NCBI RefSeq assembly: GCF_900182915.1
Contig: NZ_FXUG01000005.1
Location: 351,582 to 415,581 of the forward strand
Source of the DNA: Neorhodopirellula lusitana
Lineage (GTDB): Bacteria; Planctomycetota; Planctomycetia; Pirellulales; Pirellulaceae
DNA length: 64,000 nt
Reading direction: 5' to 3'
Below the pieces are notes generated by a model. The model had not been told where the DNA came from, did not search any database, and worked only from the letters and a program-made list of their open reading frames with translations. The first letter of the stretch is position 1. Each line of letters opens with the position of its first letter. Below are positions 20,104-28,881 of the stretch, piece after piece. The position numbers and the translations under genes are program-made.

Positions 20104-21854
20104 TTCGTTGGCGATTTATTTTGACGCGGCTCATTATCGTGGTCGCCATTCTGATGATTTTGCGATGGGGCCTTGGCCCGATGGCAGGCTTCATCACGGT
20201 CACTGGGCTGGAAAGCTCAACCGGCGCGAAGGCCGAGATCGGTAAGACTCAAGTGGACCTGTTTCCACCTCGGATCCACTACACCGACGTGCATATCGCG
20301 GATCCTCGCGACGGCAAAGAGATGCGTGACGCGTTCGTTGCCGAATCGGTCGACCTGATCATCGACGGAGACGCGCTGCTGCGTCGCCGCTGGGTGATCA
20401 GCCAAGGCAAGATCTCCGGACTTGAAATCGGTTCACAACGCGAACTGTCCGGACACTACGACGGCGTCGACGAACCGACCGACACCAGCGGTGCTGGATC
20501 GATGATCGAAAAGCTACTCGCCAACGCCACCGATGGTCTCGGCGATCAAGTGGAATCGATGGGCGAAAACTTGCAAACCGTCCGCACCGGCGACGAAATC
20601 CGTCGCAAGTGGAAATCTGAATACGAAACGCTGGTCACACGGGCTCGCACTCTCGAAGAACGTGTCCGCACGATCCGCGACGCTGCCAAGGGAATCGACA
20701 ACCCACTTCGTGATTGGCCCGAACTGGAACGCACGCTCACCGAAGCACGTCAAGCTCGCGAAGACCTACTAGTCGTTCGCCAAGCAATGGACCAACTGCC
20801 CGATCAAATGCGGGCCGACCTGCAACGCCTGGAACAAGCTCGCCAAGCTGACCTTGCGATGGTCGACCAATACGTTCCCGGCAATCTGGCAGACTCCAAG
20901 AACTTTGGTGTCGACCTGATCTCTGCTGAAATCCGTAAATCCCTCGCACAACTTCGCGGCTACCTCGACGGTGGTCGAACACTTGCCAACTACACCGTGG
21001 TGGCTCCCGATGCCGAACGTATTCGTGGTGAAGACTACGACTTCCTCGGACGCTCGCGTCGCCCCGAAATGTTGATCCGCGAATGCGAAGTTTCTGGTCT
21101 GATGCGAGCCGATGGCAAGGCTTACACCTTGACCGGTGTGGTTGAAAACATGACGCCACAACCGCAACTGCTGGAAAACCCAACCCGCGCACGCTTGTTG
21201 CTGGAAGGTCCCGAAACCGTCCAGGTCGACTACACACGTGACCGTCGCGATGGCGAGCAACTGGATCGCCTAACTTTGCACTGGCCACAAATGAAAGCCG
21301 ACACCATGCGTTTGGGCGATCGCAAGAACGCTGGGCTGGCAATTTCGGGCGGCCAACGCGAAGTGTGGGTGCAACTGGATAGCCGTGGTGAAATGGTTCA
21401 AGGACGCTTGGTTAGCAAACAGGTGGGTGTGAACTTGCACCTCGACGTCGAAGGCAAGGCCGCAACCTCGTCCGCCGTGATGAGCATGAACCAGTCTTTG
21501 GCAAACGTCGACACGATTGAAGTCGACGCCCAATTCCAAGGCGACTGGAAAGACATGAATCTGGACCTGAACACCAACCTCGGACGCGTCTTCAACGACG
21601 CCGCTCGTGGAGTGATCGCCCAACAGGTTGCTTCCAACAAGGCCAAGCTGACCGCCAAGGTCGAAGAAGTTCATCGCGAACAATTGCTTGAATTGCGGGA
21701 ATGGATGTCCAACCAACAAAACGAAGCTCAAAGCTTGCTGGCCAAAGCCGATCAGTCGATCGAGGAAATGAGCCAGAAGGTCTTGTCCGAAGTGGGCGAT
21801 GCCGACAGCTACCTAGGTAAGCTGCGAACCGCGTTTGGCAAGAGCCTACGCTAA
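20100..21854 (+). CDS. TIGR03545-like AsmA-type envelope protein
   Basis: A 584-residue protein with one N-terminal membrane helix (RLIIVVAILMILRWGLGP), then a large extracytoplasmic part. Residues 40-110 (AKAEIGKTQVDLFPPRIHYTDVHIADP) recall AsmA/DUF748 lipid-transfer-type repeats. Residues about 135-300 are long coiled-coil helices (EYETLVTRARTLEERVRTIRDAAKG, EQARQADLAMVDQYVPG). The C-terminal 70 residues are again coiled coil. It overlaps the upstream gene by four bases, and the pair is always described together, which points to a two-component envelope complex. Any actual role in lipid transport is inference. A strong terminator follows. Confidence 0.82.
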   Translation: MIRWRFILTRLIIVVAILMILRWGLGPMAGFITVTGLESSTGAKAEIGKTQVDLFPPRIHYTDVHIADPRDGKEMRDAFVAESVDLIIDGDALLRRRWVISQGKISGLEIGSQRELSGHYDGVDEPTDTSGAGSMIEKLLANATDGLGDQVESMGENLQTVRTGDEIRRKWKSEYETLVTRARTLEERVRTIRDAAKGIDNPLRDWPELERTLTEARQAREDLLVVRQAMDQLPDQMRADLQRLEQARQADLAMVDQYVPGNLADSKNFGVDLISAEIRKSLAQLRGYLDGGRTLANYTVVAPDAERIRGEDYDFLGRSRRPEMLIRECEVSGLMRADGKAYTLTGVVENMTPQPQLLENPTRARLLLEGPETVQVDYTRDRRDGEQLDRLTLHWPQMKADTMRLGDRKNAGLAISGGQREVWVQLDSRGEMVQGRLVSKQVGVNLHLDVEGKAATSSAVMSMNQSLANVDTIEVDAQFQGDWKDMNLDLNTNLGRVFNDAARGVIAQQVASNKAKLTAKVEEVHREQLLELREWMSNQQNEAQSLLAKADQSIEEMSQKVLSEVGDADSYLGKLRTAFGKSLR

Positions 21855-21869
21855 ACCAGCAGCCGCGTT

Positions 21870-21903
21870 CCGAAACGAGGGATTCGAAATCCCTCGGTTT
21901 CGG
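21870..21903. terminator. Perfect stem-loop after the TIGR03545-like gene
   Basis: Bases 21870-21876 (ccgaaac) pair with 21897-21903 (gtttcgg), and gaggGATT at 21877-21884 pairs with 21888-21895, leaving a three-base loop and one bulge. The T-run after it is weak, so it may act jointly with the next hairpin. Confidence 0.7.
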
Positions 21904-21957
21904 ACGAAGTATTTCATTTTCAATACTGGCATTCCGGTCCATCGGCTGTCATCCTAA

Positions 21958-21982
21958 GCAGGGTTCAACACCCTGCTTTTTT
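21958..21982 (+). terminator. Rho-independent terminator before dus
   Basis: The stem gcaggg / ccctgc with a seven-base loop is followed directly by six T on the plus strand. It closes the transcript of the TIGR03546/TIGR03545-like pair 76 bases before dus. Confidence 0.8.
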
Positions 21983-22029
21983 CATGCTTGTGGGGCTCCT
22001 GTCTGCACCGTTCTCCCCGCGTCTGAACC

Positions 22030-23094
22030 ATGCCTGCAACCGAAATTGCCCCGCTTCGAATTGGTGACCTCGTCATCGATCCGCCGATCCTGCAAGCTCC
22101 CATGGCTGGCTTCACCAACGCAGCCTTCCGCCAAATCGTGCGTGACTTCGGCGGTGCGGGACTGCTCGCGACCGAAATGGTGAACGCCCGAGGCTTCGTA
22201 TGGCTGGACGAAAACGAAGCTGAGCACCCAGACCGACTTTGGGGCGTTGCCGATGAGCCTCGTCCGCTGGCGGTCCAAATTTGGGACAACGATCCTGAAA
22301 CCATGGCCAAGGTTGGCCGGCGATTGGTGGAAGAGTACCAAGTCAGTGTCGTCGACATCAATTTTGGCTGCCCGGTTCGCCAGGTCACCCAAAAAGCACA
22401 CAGCGGTAGCTACCTGCTTCGCGAACCGCAACGGATGCACGCCATCATCAGCCAACTCGTCGAGGCGTGCTCACCGACGCCCGTGACAGCCAAGATTCGC
22501 TTGGGCTGCCACCCGGACAACATCAACTGCAACGAGATCGCCAAGGTCGTCGAAGAGGCCGGTGCGGCCGCGCTGACCGTTCACGGACGAACCGCCGCCG
22601 ACATGTTTCGTGGGAACGCCGACTGGGATCGCATTGGCGAAATCAAGTCGCACCTCAAGAACATCCCCTTGATCGGCAACGGCGATCTCGACAGCGCCGA
22701 GAAGGTCGTGACCGCGTTCGAAAAGTACGATGTCGATGCGGTCATGATCGCTCGGGCGTGCCTCGGTCGGCCCTGGCTGTTTGCTCAAGCCGCCGCTGCC
22801 CTCCGCGGCGAACCAATCCCACCGGAACCAACCCTGATCCAACAACGCGACGTGATGATGCGTCACTACCAGTTGGTGGTCGATCGATTCGGCGAGGAAA
22901 AGGCAACGATCTTAATGCGGAAGTACGCATGCTGTTATGCCCAAGGCAAACACGGTGCCCGGTTTTTCCGCACGCACGTCGCCAAGGTCTCGACCGCCGA
23001 AGAATTCCATCAAGTGGTACAGGAATACTTCCCGGTTGCCGTCCCGGAACCAACGGACTCTCGAAGCTCGCAACCAGCTCCTGAAAACGGCTAG
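22030..23094 (+). CDS. dus: tRNA-dihydrouridine synthase
   Basis: A 354-residue flavoenzyme that reduces uridine to dihydrouridine in tRNA D-loops. Family marks are PPILQAPMAGFTNAAFR at the FMN-binding start, the catalytic cysteine in VDINFGCPVRQV (about residue 115), VTAKIRLGC, ALTVHGRTAADMFRG, IPLIGNGDL, and AVMIARACLGRPWLFAQ. Length and motif set fit the DusB/NifR3 branch. A separate transcript is likely because a strong terminator lies upstream. Paralogue choice within Dus is not certain. Confidence 0.93.
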   Translation: MPATEIAPLRIGDLVIDPPILQAPMAGFTNAAFRQIVRDFGGAGLLATEMVNARGFVWLDENEAEHPDRLWGVADEPRPLAVQIWDNDPETMAKVGRRLVEEYQVSVVDINFGCPVRQVTQKAHSGSYLLREPQRMHAIISQLVEACSPTPVTAKIRLGCHPDNINCNEIAKVVEEAGAAALTVHGRTAADMFRGNADWDRIGEIKSHLKNIPLIGNGDLDSAEKVVTAFEKYDVDAVMIARACLGRPWLFAQAAAALRGEPIPPEPTLIQQRDVMMRHYQLVVDRFGEEKATILMRKYACCYAQGKHGARFFRTHVAKVSTAEEFHQVVQEYFPVAVPEPTDSRSSQPAPENG

Positions 23095-23204
23095 CGCATT
23101 TTCGGGAATGCCATAGGCTGTAGCGGTAGTCGTCAAGACTTTCGATCTACACGTCTGGTCACGAAACTCTGAACGAGTTCGGCTACGACAAAAATCAAAA
23201 TGCT

Positions 23205-23996
23205 CTAGACCGTAAACCGAGCGGGGTCGGTGCTCTGGCGAGTGGGCACGACGTCAAAGACATCAATGCTCCCGCAATCGACCAGGTCGCTCCCGTAACC
23301 AGCGGCGACCATATTCTTACCGCCCTGGGTCAGTGAAAGTCGTGTGGCAAGCGTTTCGCCATCGGTCACTTTGTCGTGGCTGATGCAGTGCTGCCAAGCG
23401 GCCAGAGCGATCACAGCGGAATCGTTAACCAAGTTCAGGGGCCCGTCATAAAATCGAGCCGTGTCGCTTAGCTTCTTGTGGCAAACCGCCAACAAGGCAC
23501 CGGCCAACAGTGCATCCTCGCCTGTCACAGCACCGTTTGTTCCCGCACAAACAATTCGCAACAAACCGTCACTGCTCATTGAATCAACGATTCTCTGAGC
23601 GACGGCACTTAGATTCGTAAAGCTAGCCAACAGCATCCCATCGCAATTGGATGCTTCGTTGATCGCTCGCGTGCCGTTTGTCGTGGTCATGATCAAGTCA
23701 CGATCACCAACACCCGCAGGCGAATACTCGCTGGGTGAATTACCGTAATCGAATCCGTCGATCGGATTGCAATCCCGTTCGCCGCACAACAACGGTGGGT
23801 TGTCACCGGTTGCTTCCGCTTTCATTTTGAAAGCTTCCTCAACCGACAAACACGCTGTGATCGAACGAGCTCCCGCTGCCAATGCAGTTGCCGCGACCGT
23901 AGTCGCACGCAACACATCGATCACGACAGCCAACTCCGCATGGCCGCGTTCCGACGGTGCCACCGCGGACGGTGACAACCAGACTTCAACATTCAT
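23205..23996 (-). CDS. comB: 2-phosphosulfolactate phosphatase-like protein
   Basis: A 263-residue protein of the ComB family, Mg-dependent phosphatases that convert 2-phosphosulfolactate to sulfolactate in coenzyme M synthesis of methanogens. The hallmark segments are VVIDVLRATTVAATALA near residue 27, LLCGERDCNPIDGFDYGNSP, and MTTTNGTRAI. Bacteria without coenzyme M often carry ComB homologues whose substrate is not settled. The gene starts 11 bases after sufD on the same strand, so it may share that transcript. No other coenzyme M gene is visible in the window. Family recognition is firm; the function in this organism is inference. Confidence 0.85.
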   Translation of the reverse strand: MNVEVWLSPSAVAPSERGHAELAVVIDVLRATTVAATALAAGARSITACLSVEEAFKMKAEATGDNPPLLCGERDCNPIDGFDYGNSPSEYSPAGVGDRDLIMTTTNGTRAINEASNCDGMLLASFTNLSAVAQRIVDSMSSDGLLRIVCAGTNGAVTGEDALLAGALLAVCHKKLSDTARFYDGPLNLVNDSAVIALAAWQHCISHDKVTDGETLATRLSLTQGGKNMVAAGYGSDLVDCGSIDVFDVVPTRQSTDPARFTV

Positions 23997-24007
23997 CCTT
24001 GGATCGC

Positions 24008-25321
24008 CTATTCGTAATCGCGGACTTGTCGAGCAATCGCGAGTGCCAAGGCATCTCGAACGCTTTCGATCGTAATCCGGTCAAAGATCTGCTGGAAGAA
24101 TCCGCTGACAATCATTCGCACAGCTTCTTCACGAGTGAATCCGCGGCAAGTCGCGTAGAAGATTTGTTCTTCGTCAACCTTTGCCGTGGTGCTGCCGTGG
24201 GTGCATCGAACGTCATCCGCTTCGATCTCGAGTCCAGGAATCGAATCGGCTCGCGAGTGATTCGACAACACGAGGTTGTCATTACGCTGATAACCGTCGG
24301 TCTTTTGGGCTTTCTTATCGACCTTGATCATCCCACGCCACACCGTGCGACTCTTGTCCTGTTGAGCCGACTTGTACAAGAAGTCGCTATGGCAACTCGG
24401 GGCACGGTGATGCTGTTGCGTGTGATACGCGATGTGCTGGCGTCCTTCGGTGAACAACACGCCATTGACTTGCGAATCCGCACCGGGACCCACCAGGTCA
24501 ACGGTTTGATTGACTTTGGCCAAGCCCGAACCCATCGCAGCCACGGTCCACTGCAAAGTGGAGTCGCGATCGACGGTCGCTTTTTGGTGTGCGAAGTGAT
24601 AGGTCTTGTGGCCCCACTCCTGCATGTTGACGTATCGCAAGTGCGAGTTGGGCTTTTGGATGATCTCAACCGCACCCATGTGCAGCCCGCCCGCTTCCGC
24701 GTCCACGCTATTGCATTCGTGAATCACAGTCGCCTCTGCACCTTCGTCCAAGACGATCAAAGTGTGCGAGGTGTCACTGCCACCGTCGGTCATTGCCGAA
24801 CCGATATAAAGCGGCTTTTCCAGCACGACGCCCTTGGGCACATAAACGAAATGGCCACCCGACCAGAACGCCGCATGCAGCGCCGCGAACTTGTCGTAAT
24901 CTGGGTCGACGACGGTGTACAAGTACGGGCGAACTTGGTCAGGCGTTTCCGCACAGTACCGTTCTAGGCTTCCGAACAGGACGCCCTTGGCGGCCAGTTC
25001 ATCATCTAAGTGTTCGGAAGTGATGCGGCTATCCACCGTCGTCATCACTCCGCCAGGCTCAATCCCCTCGCGAAGCTGAGCCACGTCGGGGATCTCGGTC
25101 AGGTCAGAGCCCACGCCGGGTGGCGAGTATTTTTTGAGCTGGAAGATGCGGTTATCGGTCCGAATCCATTCCTCGCTGCGCCGTTCCGGCCAGCCCATTG
25201 CGTCAGCATGGGAGAACGATTCGCGACGAAGCGTGGTTAACCACTCCGGCTCGCCGGCGCGAGTTTCAAGAAAGGCTTCGAAGCCAGCAGCATCGAAGGT
25301 TTGGGTAGTAGTAGCAGTCAT
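24008..25321 (-). CDS. sufD: Fe-S cluster assembly protein SufD
   Basis: A 437-residue component of the SufBCD scaffold, in which SufD heterodimerises with SufB over the SufC ATPase to build and pass on Fe-S clusters. It shows the beta-helix SufB/SufD core: AFWSGGHFVYVPKGVVLEKPL, the histidine in HTLIVLDEGAEATVIHE, and near the C-terminus ADDVRCTHGSTTAKVDEEQIFY. CTHGST is the usual SufD variant of this loop, where SufB here has IGHEASV. The gene lies downstream of sufB in the order regulator-sufC-sufB-sufD, separated from sufB by a palindromic gap. The remaining genes (sufS, sufE or sufU) are not in view. Confidence 0.93.
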   Translation of the reverse strand: MTATTTQTFDAAGFEAFLETRAGEPEWLTTLRRESFSHADAMGWPERRSEEWIRTDNRIFQLKKYSPPGVGSDLTEIPDVAQLREGIEPGGVMTTVDSRITSEHLDDELAAKGVLFGSLERYCAETPDQVRPYLYTVVDPDYDKFAALHAAFWSGGHFVYVPKGVVLEKPLYIGSAMTDGGSDTSHTLIVLDEGAEATVIHECNSVDAEAGGLHMGAVEIIQKPNSHLRYVNMQEWGHKTYHFAHQKATVDRDSTLQWTVAAMGSGLAKVNQTVDLVGPGADSQVNGVLFTEGRQHIAYHTQQHHRAPSCHSDFLYKSAQQDKSRTVWRGMIKVDKKAQKTDGYQRNDNLVLSNHSRADSIPGLEIEADDVRCTHGSTTAKVDEEQIFYATCRGFTREEAVRMIVSGFFQQIFDRITIESVRDALALAIARQVRDYE

Positions 25322-25368
25322 GAAAAAGATGTCAGTATTCAGATGTCAGTTATCGGTAATAGCGTGGC

Positions 25369-25444
25369 AACGCCAGAAAACAGGGTCCCTGAACGACCCG
25401 AGCGGTTGGCTCGGGCTTTCGTCAGGGACTGAAAATCTGGCGTT
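25369..25444. repeat. Long interrupted palindrome between sufB and sufD
   Basis: Three nested arms pair: aacgccag with ctggcgtt, gtccctga with tcagggac, and cccgagc with gctcggg around a five-base loop. The element of about 76 bases fills half of the sufB-sufD gap and could fold in RNA from either strand. Such elements look like dispersed planctomycete palindromes and may stabilise or attenuate the upstream message. Confidence 0.7.
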
Positions 25445-25488
25445 CCTCGCTGGCGTTGGTCGAGGGTTAGCATCACGCCAAGCGACGA

Positions 25489-26895
25489 CTAGCCAACGCT
25501 GCCTTCCATTTGCAGTTGGATCAAGCGATTCATTTCGACGGCGTACTCCATTGGCAACTCTTTAACGAGTGGCTCGATGAACCCGTTAACGATCATCGTG
25601 CTCGCTTCAGCTTCGGTTAGCCCACGCGAAAGCAGATAGAACATTTGCTCTTCGCCGATTCGTGACACACTCGCTTCGTGACCGATCTGCACATCTTGCT
25701 CAAGCACTTCGATGTACGGGTAGGTATCGCTGCGGCTTTGATCGTCCAGAATCAAAGCGTCACAAACCACGCTGTTCTTGCTGTTGTGAGCTCCTGGCTC
25801 GACACGCACCAAGCCGCGATAACTGCCTCGGCCACCGTTCTTACTGATCGACTTCGAGACAATTTGGCCGGTCGTGTTGGGAGCCGCGTGAACCAACTTG
25901 GCACCCGCGTCTTGGTGTTGACCGGCACTGCTGAAAGCGATCGAAAGGATCTCACCACGAGCACCTGGTTCCATCATGTGAACCGCTGGGTACTTCATCG
26001 TCAGCTTGCTACCCAGGTTCCCGTCAACCCACTCCATCGTTGCATCTTGGTAAGCGTAGGCACGCTTGGTAACCAAGTTGTAGATGTTGTTGGCCCAGTT
26101 CTGGATGGTGGTGTAGCGGCATCGTGCGTCTTTCTTGACGACGACTTCCACCACGGCGCTGTGCAGGCTTTCGGTCGTGTACATCGGAGCGGTGCAGCCC
26201 TCGACGTAGTGAATACTGGCACCTTCATCGACGATGATCAACGTTCGTTCGAACTGCCCCATGCTTTCCGCGTTGATGCGGAAGTAAGCTTGCAGTGGAA
26301 ATTCAATGTGAACTCCCTTGGGAACGTAGATGAACGAACCACCGGACCACACAGCACTGTTCAGCGCCGCGAACTTATTGTCCGTCGGTGGAATGATCGT
26401 GCCGAAATACTCGCGAAGCAATTCGGGGTGCTCGCGAACGGCGGTGTCGGTGTCGGTGAAGATCACGCCTTGGTTATGTAGATCTTCCTGAAGCGATCCG
26501 TAGACCACTTCACTTTCAAACTGAGCCTTCACACCAGCCAAGAACTTCTTTTCAGCTTCAGGAATGCCGAGCTTATCGAAAGTGTCCTTGATCTCTTGTG
26601 GCACATCATCCCAAGACTTTTCTTGGTTTTGGGTCGGCTTCAAGTAGTAGTAAATGTCTTGGAAGTCCAGATCCAACGCACCGCCCCATTTGGGCATCGG
26701 GCGGGATTCGAATTCAGCCAGCGACTTCAGGCGGAACTCCCGCATCCAGTCGGGTTCGTTCTTGATGTCGGAGATCTGATGAACGACTTTTTCACTAATA
26801 CCCTTTTCCGCTTTGAAGACACCCGTGGTTTCGGTGCGGAAGTTGTACTTATTGATTTCGTCGAATTCTGGCTTTTCGGTAACGTCAGTTGCCAT
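25489..26895 (-). CDS. sufB: Fe-S cluster assembly protein SufB
   Basis: A 468-residue scaffold subunit. It begins with the family's N-terminal region [20 protein letters not shown] and has [48 protein letters not shown] (with the cysteine of the cluster-assembly path), [16 protein letters not shown], and the C-terminal [22 protein letters not shown]. The last part resembles SufB rather than SufD because of the GHEA-S loop. Length is usual. It lies between sufC (124 bases upstream) and sufD (167 bases downstream) in the minus-strand suf operon. Confidence 0.95.
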   Translation of the reverse strand: MATDVTEKPEFDEINKYNFRTETTGVFKAEKGISEKVVHQISDIKNEPDWMREFRLKSLAEFESRPMPKWGGALDLDFQDIYYYLKPTQNQEKSWDDVPQEIKDTFDKLGIPEAEKKFLAGVKAQFESEVVYGSLQEDLHNQGVIFTDTDTAVREHPELLREYFGTIIPPTDNKFAALNSAVWSGGSFIYVPKGVHIEFPLQAYFRINAESMGQFERTLIIVDEGASIHYVEGCTAPMYTTESLHSAVVEVVVKKDARCRYTTIQNWANNIYNLVTKRAYAYQDATMEWVDGNLGSKLTMKYPAVHMMEPGARGEILSIAFSSAGQHQDAGAKLVHAAPNTTGQIVSKSISKNGGRGSYRGLVRVEPGAHNSKNSVVCDALILDDQSRSDTYPYIEVLEQDVQIGHEASVSRIGEEQMFYLLSRGLTEAEASTMIVNGFIEPLVKELPMEYAVEMNRLIQLQMEGSVG

Positions 26896-27018
26896 GGGAT
26901 TGCCTAGAGATTGGAGTGTTGAGCGGAGATGGAAAAGCGAGTGACTCGCGGTGAATCAACGGAAGCCAGTAACGGGAAACGGTGTTCATCCCCCGCCATG
27001 GCGCCATGCCGTCGGTCA

Positions 27019-27834
27019 CTACGAGACGGCTTCTTCAGCAAGCATTTCTTGGTTGGCAGCTTCGGCATCCGGATAGGATTTACGAATGCGATCGTAGCCT
27101 TCTTCATGCAGTTCTTCGGCAAGTTCCTTGCCACCGGTCTCGACCAGTTTTCCACCCAACATCACGTGCGTGAATTCCGGTGGGTTGTGCACGAGCAACT
27201 TGTCGTGGTGGGTGATGATCAAAAGGCCCATCTTTTCGCGACCGATCTCAGCAATCGACTCACTGGCCAAGCGAACTGCGTCGGCGTCTAAACCAGAGTC
27301 CGTTTCATCCAGAATCGCGAACTTAGGCTGTAGCATTGCCAGTTGCAGGATCTCAGCTCGCTTCATTTCCCCGCCCGAGAATCCGTCATTGACGTAACGG
27401 CGAGCGAACTCGACGTCCATGCGAAGGTGAGCCATTTTTTCCTTCAGCTCTTTACGGAACTCACGCATCGGGATCAGCTCTTCGCCTTCCTTGCGGTCCG
27501 GGTTGCGAACGTTGGTCGTGGCGTGACGAAGGAAGTCAGCCATCTTCACACCAGGAATCGCCATCGGACGCTGGAACGCCATGAACAAGCCGGCACGAGC
27601 TCGTTCGTCGGGTGCCATTTCCAGGACGTCTTTTCCGTCCAAGGTGATCGAACCTTCGGTCACTTGGTAACCGGGGTGTCCCATGATGGCCAAACCAAGC
27701 GTGCTTTTGCCGCTACCGTTCGGGCCCATCAGGGCGTGAGTTTCGCCGTGATTGATGGTCAGATTAACACCACGCAAGATCGGCTTATCACCAACGGAAA
27801 CGTGTAGATTTTCGATTTTCAAAACGTGGGTCAT
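27019..27834 (-). CDS. sufC: Fe-S cluster assembly ATPase SufC
   Basis: A 271-residue ABC-type ATPase that drives SufBCD. The start at 27834 (MTHVLKIENLHVSVG) is chosen because the first strand of the ABC fold starts right there; an in-frame longer form would add 33 unrelated residues. Walker A is MGPNGSGKST, the SufC-type insertion AFQRPMAIPGV follows, the signature is GFSGGEMKRAEILQL, and Walker B is FAILDETDSGLD (with the SufC-specific ETDSGLD). The gene lies between the DNA-binding regulator and sufB on the minus strand. Confidence 0.95.
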   Translation of the reverse strand: MTHVLKIENLHVSVGDKPILRGVNLTINHGETHALMGPNGSGKSTLGLAIMGHPGYQVTEGSITLDGKDVLEMAPDERARAGLFMAFQRPMAIPGVKMADFLRHATTNVRNPDRKEGEELIPMREFRKELKEKMAHLRMDVEFARRYVNDGFSGGEMKRAEILQLAMLQPKFAILDETDSGLDADAVRLASESIAEIGREKMGLLIITHHDKLLVHNPPEFTHVMLGGKLVETGGKELAEELHEEGYDRIRKSYPDAEAANQEMLAEEAVS

Positions 27835-27957
27835 AGCAGTGTTAACTGGGTTCTTAAAAACGGAAAGAGTTTGTGAGGTAATTCCGCCGGCGTCGTTTAG
27901 GTCGGCAAGCGGATGATGGAATCGGCTTCGCAAAGCAACTAGCTTTTCGCGAAGCGA

Positions 27958-28740
27958 CTAGGTTTCAGTGGAAAGAGACGTATCAGTTGGCTGAGTCGGC
28001 TGGTTTTCCAAAGCCGACGAAAACTGGCAACATGAATCGCCATCCAGCCGACATTGGCTCAGATGCACTTCCTTGCCAAGGGCCTCTGAAAGCATCTTTT
28101 CTTCCAGGCGACACATCGTTCGATCGTCCGATGCGTCAGTTAGATTGGGATAAGGACATGCCTCAATATCGAGCACTGGCAAGTCCAAGTCATCGCCGGG
28201 CGAAAGGATCGCTGCGATCTCGCGACCTTGCAACATCGCCGAGAGTTGCCGCATTCGCTGAGCGAACGGCCCCGACGAAACGGCCAGTTGATCGTCATCG
28301 ACCGGTAACGGACCATCGTCCATTGCCGTCGCATATTGCTGGCCCATTCGTTTCGCGATCGCGGACACCAAACGCTCCCGAACTTCGCCCTCGGGCAGTT
28401 CCAGGATTTCCCGCCACATTGCTTCGGCAAGATCCGACGCGTCAGCGCCCGCCTTGCGGTAGCCGGCAACAGTTAACAGATAACGAAAGGTCGGCCGACC
28501 TCGGCCAGCAACGATCTTTTCGCGATCGATCAACCCTGTTTCAAGCAATCGCTCGATTCGCTGCCGAATGGCGGTTGCAGTGACGCCCAAGATCTCGGTT
28601 AAATCCCCGATCGTTTTGGGTTCGCCGCTTCGCAAACAAAGCAACAGCTCCCGATCCACGCTTCGGACGTTCACACCATGCAGCCCCACGCCTGGAAAGG
28701 CGCTGGCGGCGTGATCGGTCGTCGGTGGCGAGGTGCTCAT
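27958..28740 (-). CDS. SufR-like Fe-S-sensing transcriptional regulator
   Basis: A 260-residue regulator. Residues 30-95 form a winged helix (LLLCLRSGEPKTIGDLTEIL, then VTATAIRQRIERLLETGLIDRE, then RGRPTFRYLLT), as in SufR/DeoR-like proteins. The C-terminal half carries cysteines with spacing C-x14-C-x19-C-x6-C-C (from ACPYPNL to DSCCQF), typical in style of Fe-S-binding SufR-type repressors. The gene lies 124 bases upstream of sufC on the same strand, so it probably reads the Fe-S status of the cell and controls the suf operon, as SufR does in cyanobacteria. That role is inference from family and context. The cysteine spacing differs from the published C-x12-C-x13-C-x14-C of cyanobacterial SufR. 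Confidence 0.85.
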   Translation of the reverse strand: MSTSPPTTDHAASAFPGVGLHGVNVRSVDRELLLCLRSGEPKTIGDLTEILGVTATAIRQRIERLLETGLIDREKIVAGRGRPTFRYLLTVAGYRKAGADASDLAEAMWREILELPEGEVRERLVSAIAKRMGQQYATAMDDGPLPVDDDQLAVSSGPFAQRMRQLSAMLQGREIAAILSPGDDLDLPVLDIEACPYPNLTDASDDRTMCRLEEKMLSEALGKEVHLSQCRLDGDSCCQFSSALENQPTQPTDTSLSTET

Positions 28741-28764
28741 ACAAGCTAGTATTCACATCTGGCG

Positions 28765-28820
28765 ATTTTTGACAAGCTGCGCTGCGAAAAATACAGGGTG
28801 CCCCACTCACTCATAATGAG
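28765..28820. promoter_or_regulatory. Candidate operator region upstream of the suf regulator
   Basis: In the 141-base divergent gap between the regulator and the dehydrogenase gene, an inverted repeat attttt-N16-aaaaat (28765-28792) and a shorter palindrome ctcat-a-atgag (28810-28820) stand out. Either could be a regulator site; neither matches a known SufR consensus that I can confirm. Confidence 0.3.
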
Positions 28821-28881
28821 CAATCCCGCTACGATACCCCCGCAAGACCCAATTATCCTCCCTTACCCTTGAGCTTGGTAC

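Noticed and set aside
24000..24967. A 336-residue plus-strand frame across sufD
   Set aside because: It lies antisense to sufD, whose SufB/SufD core motifs are certain.
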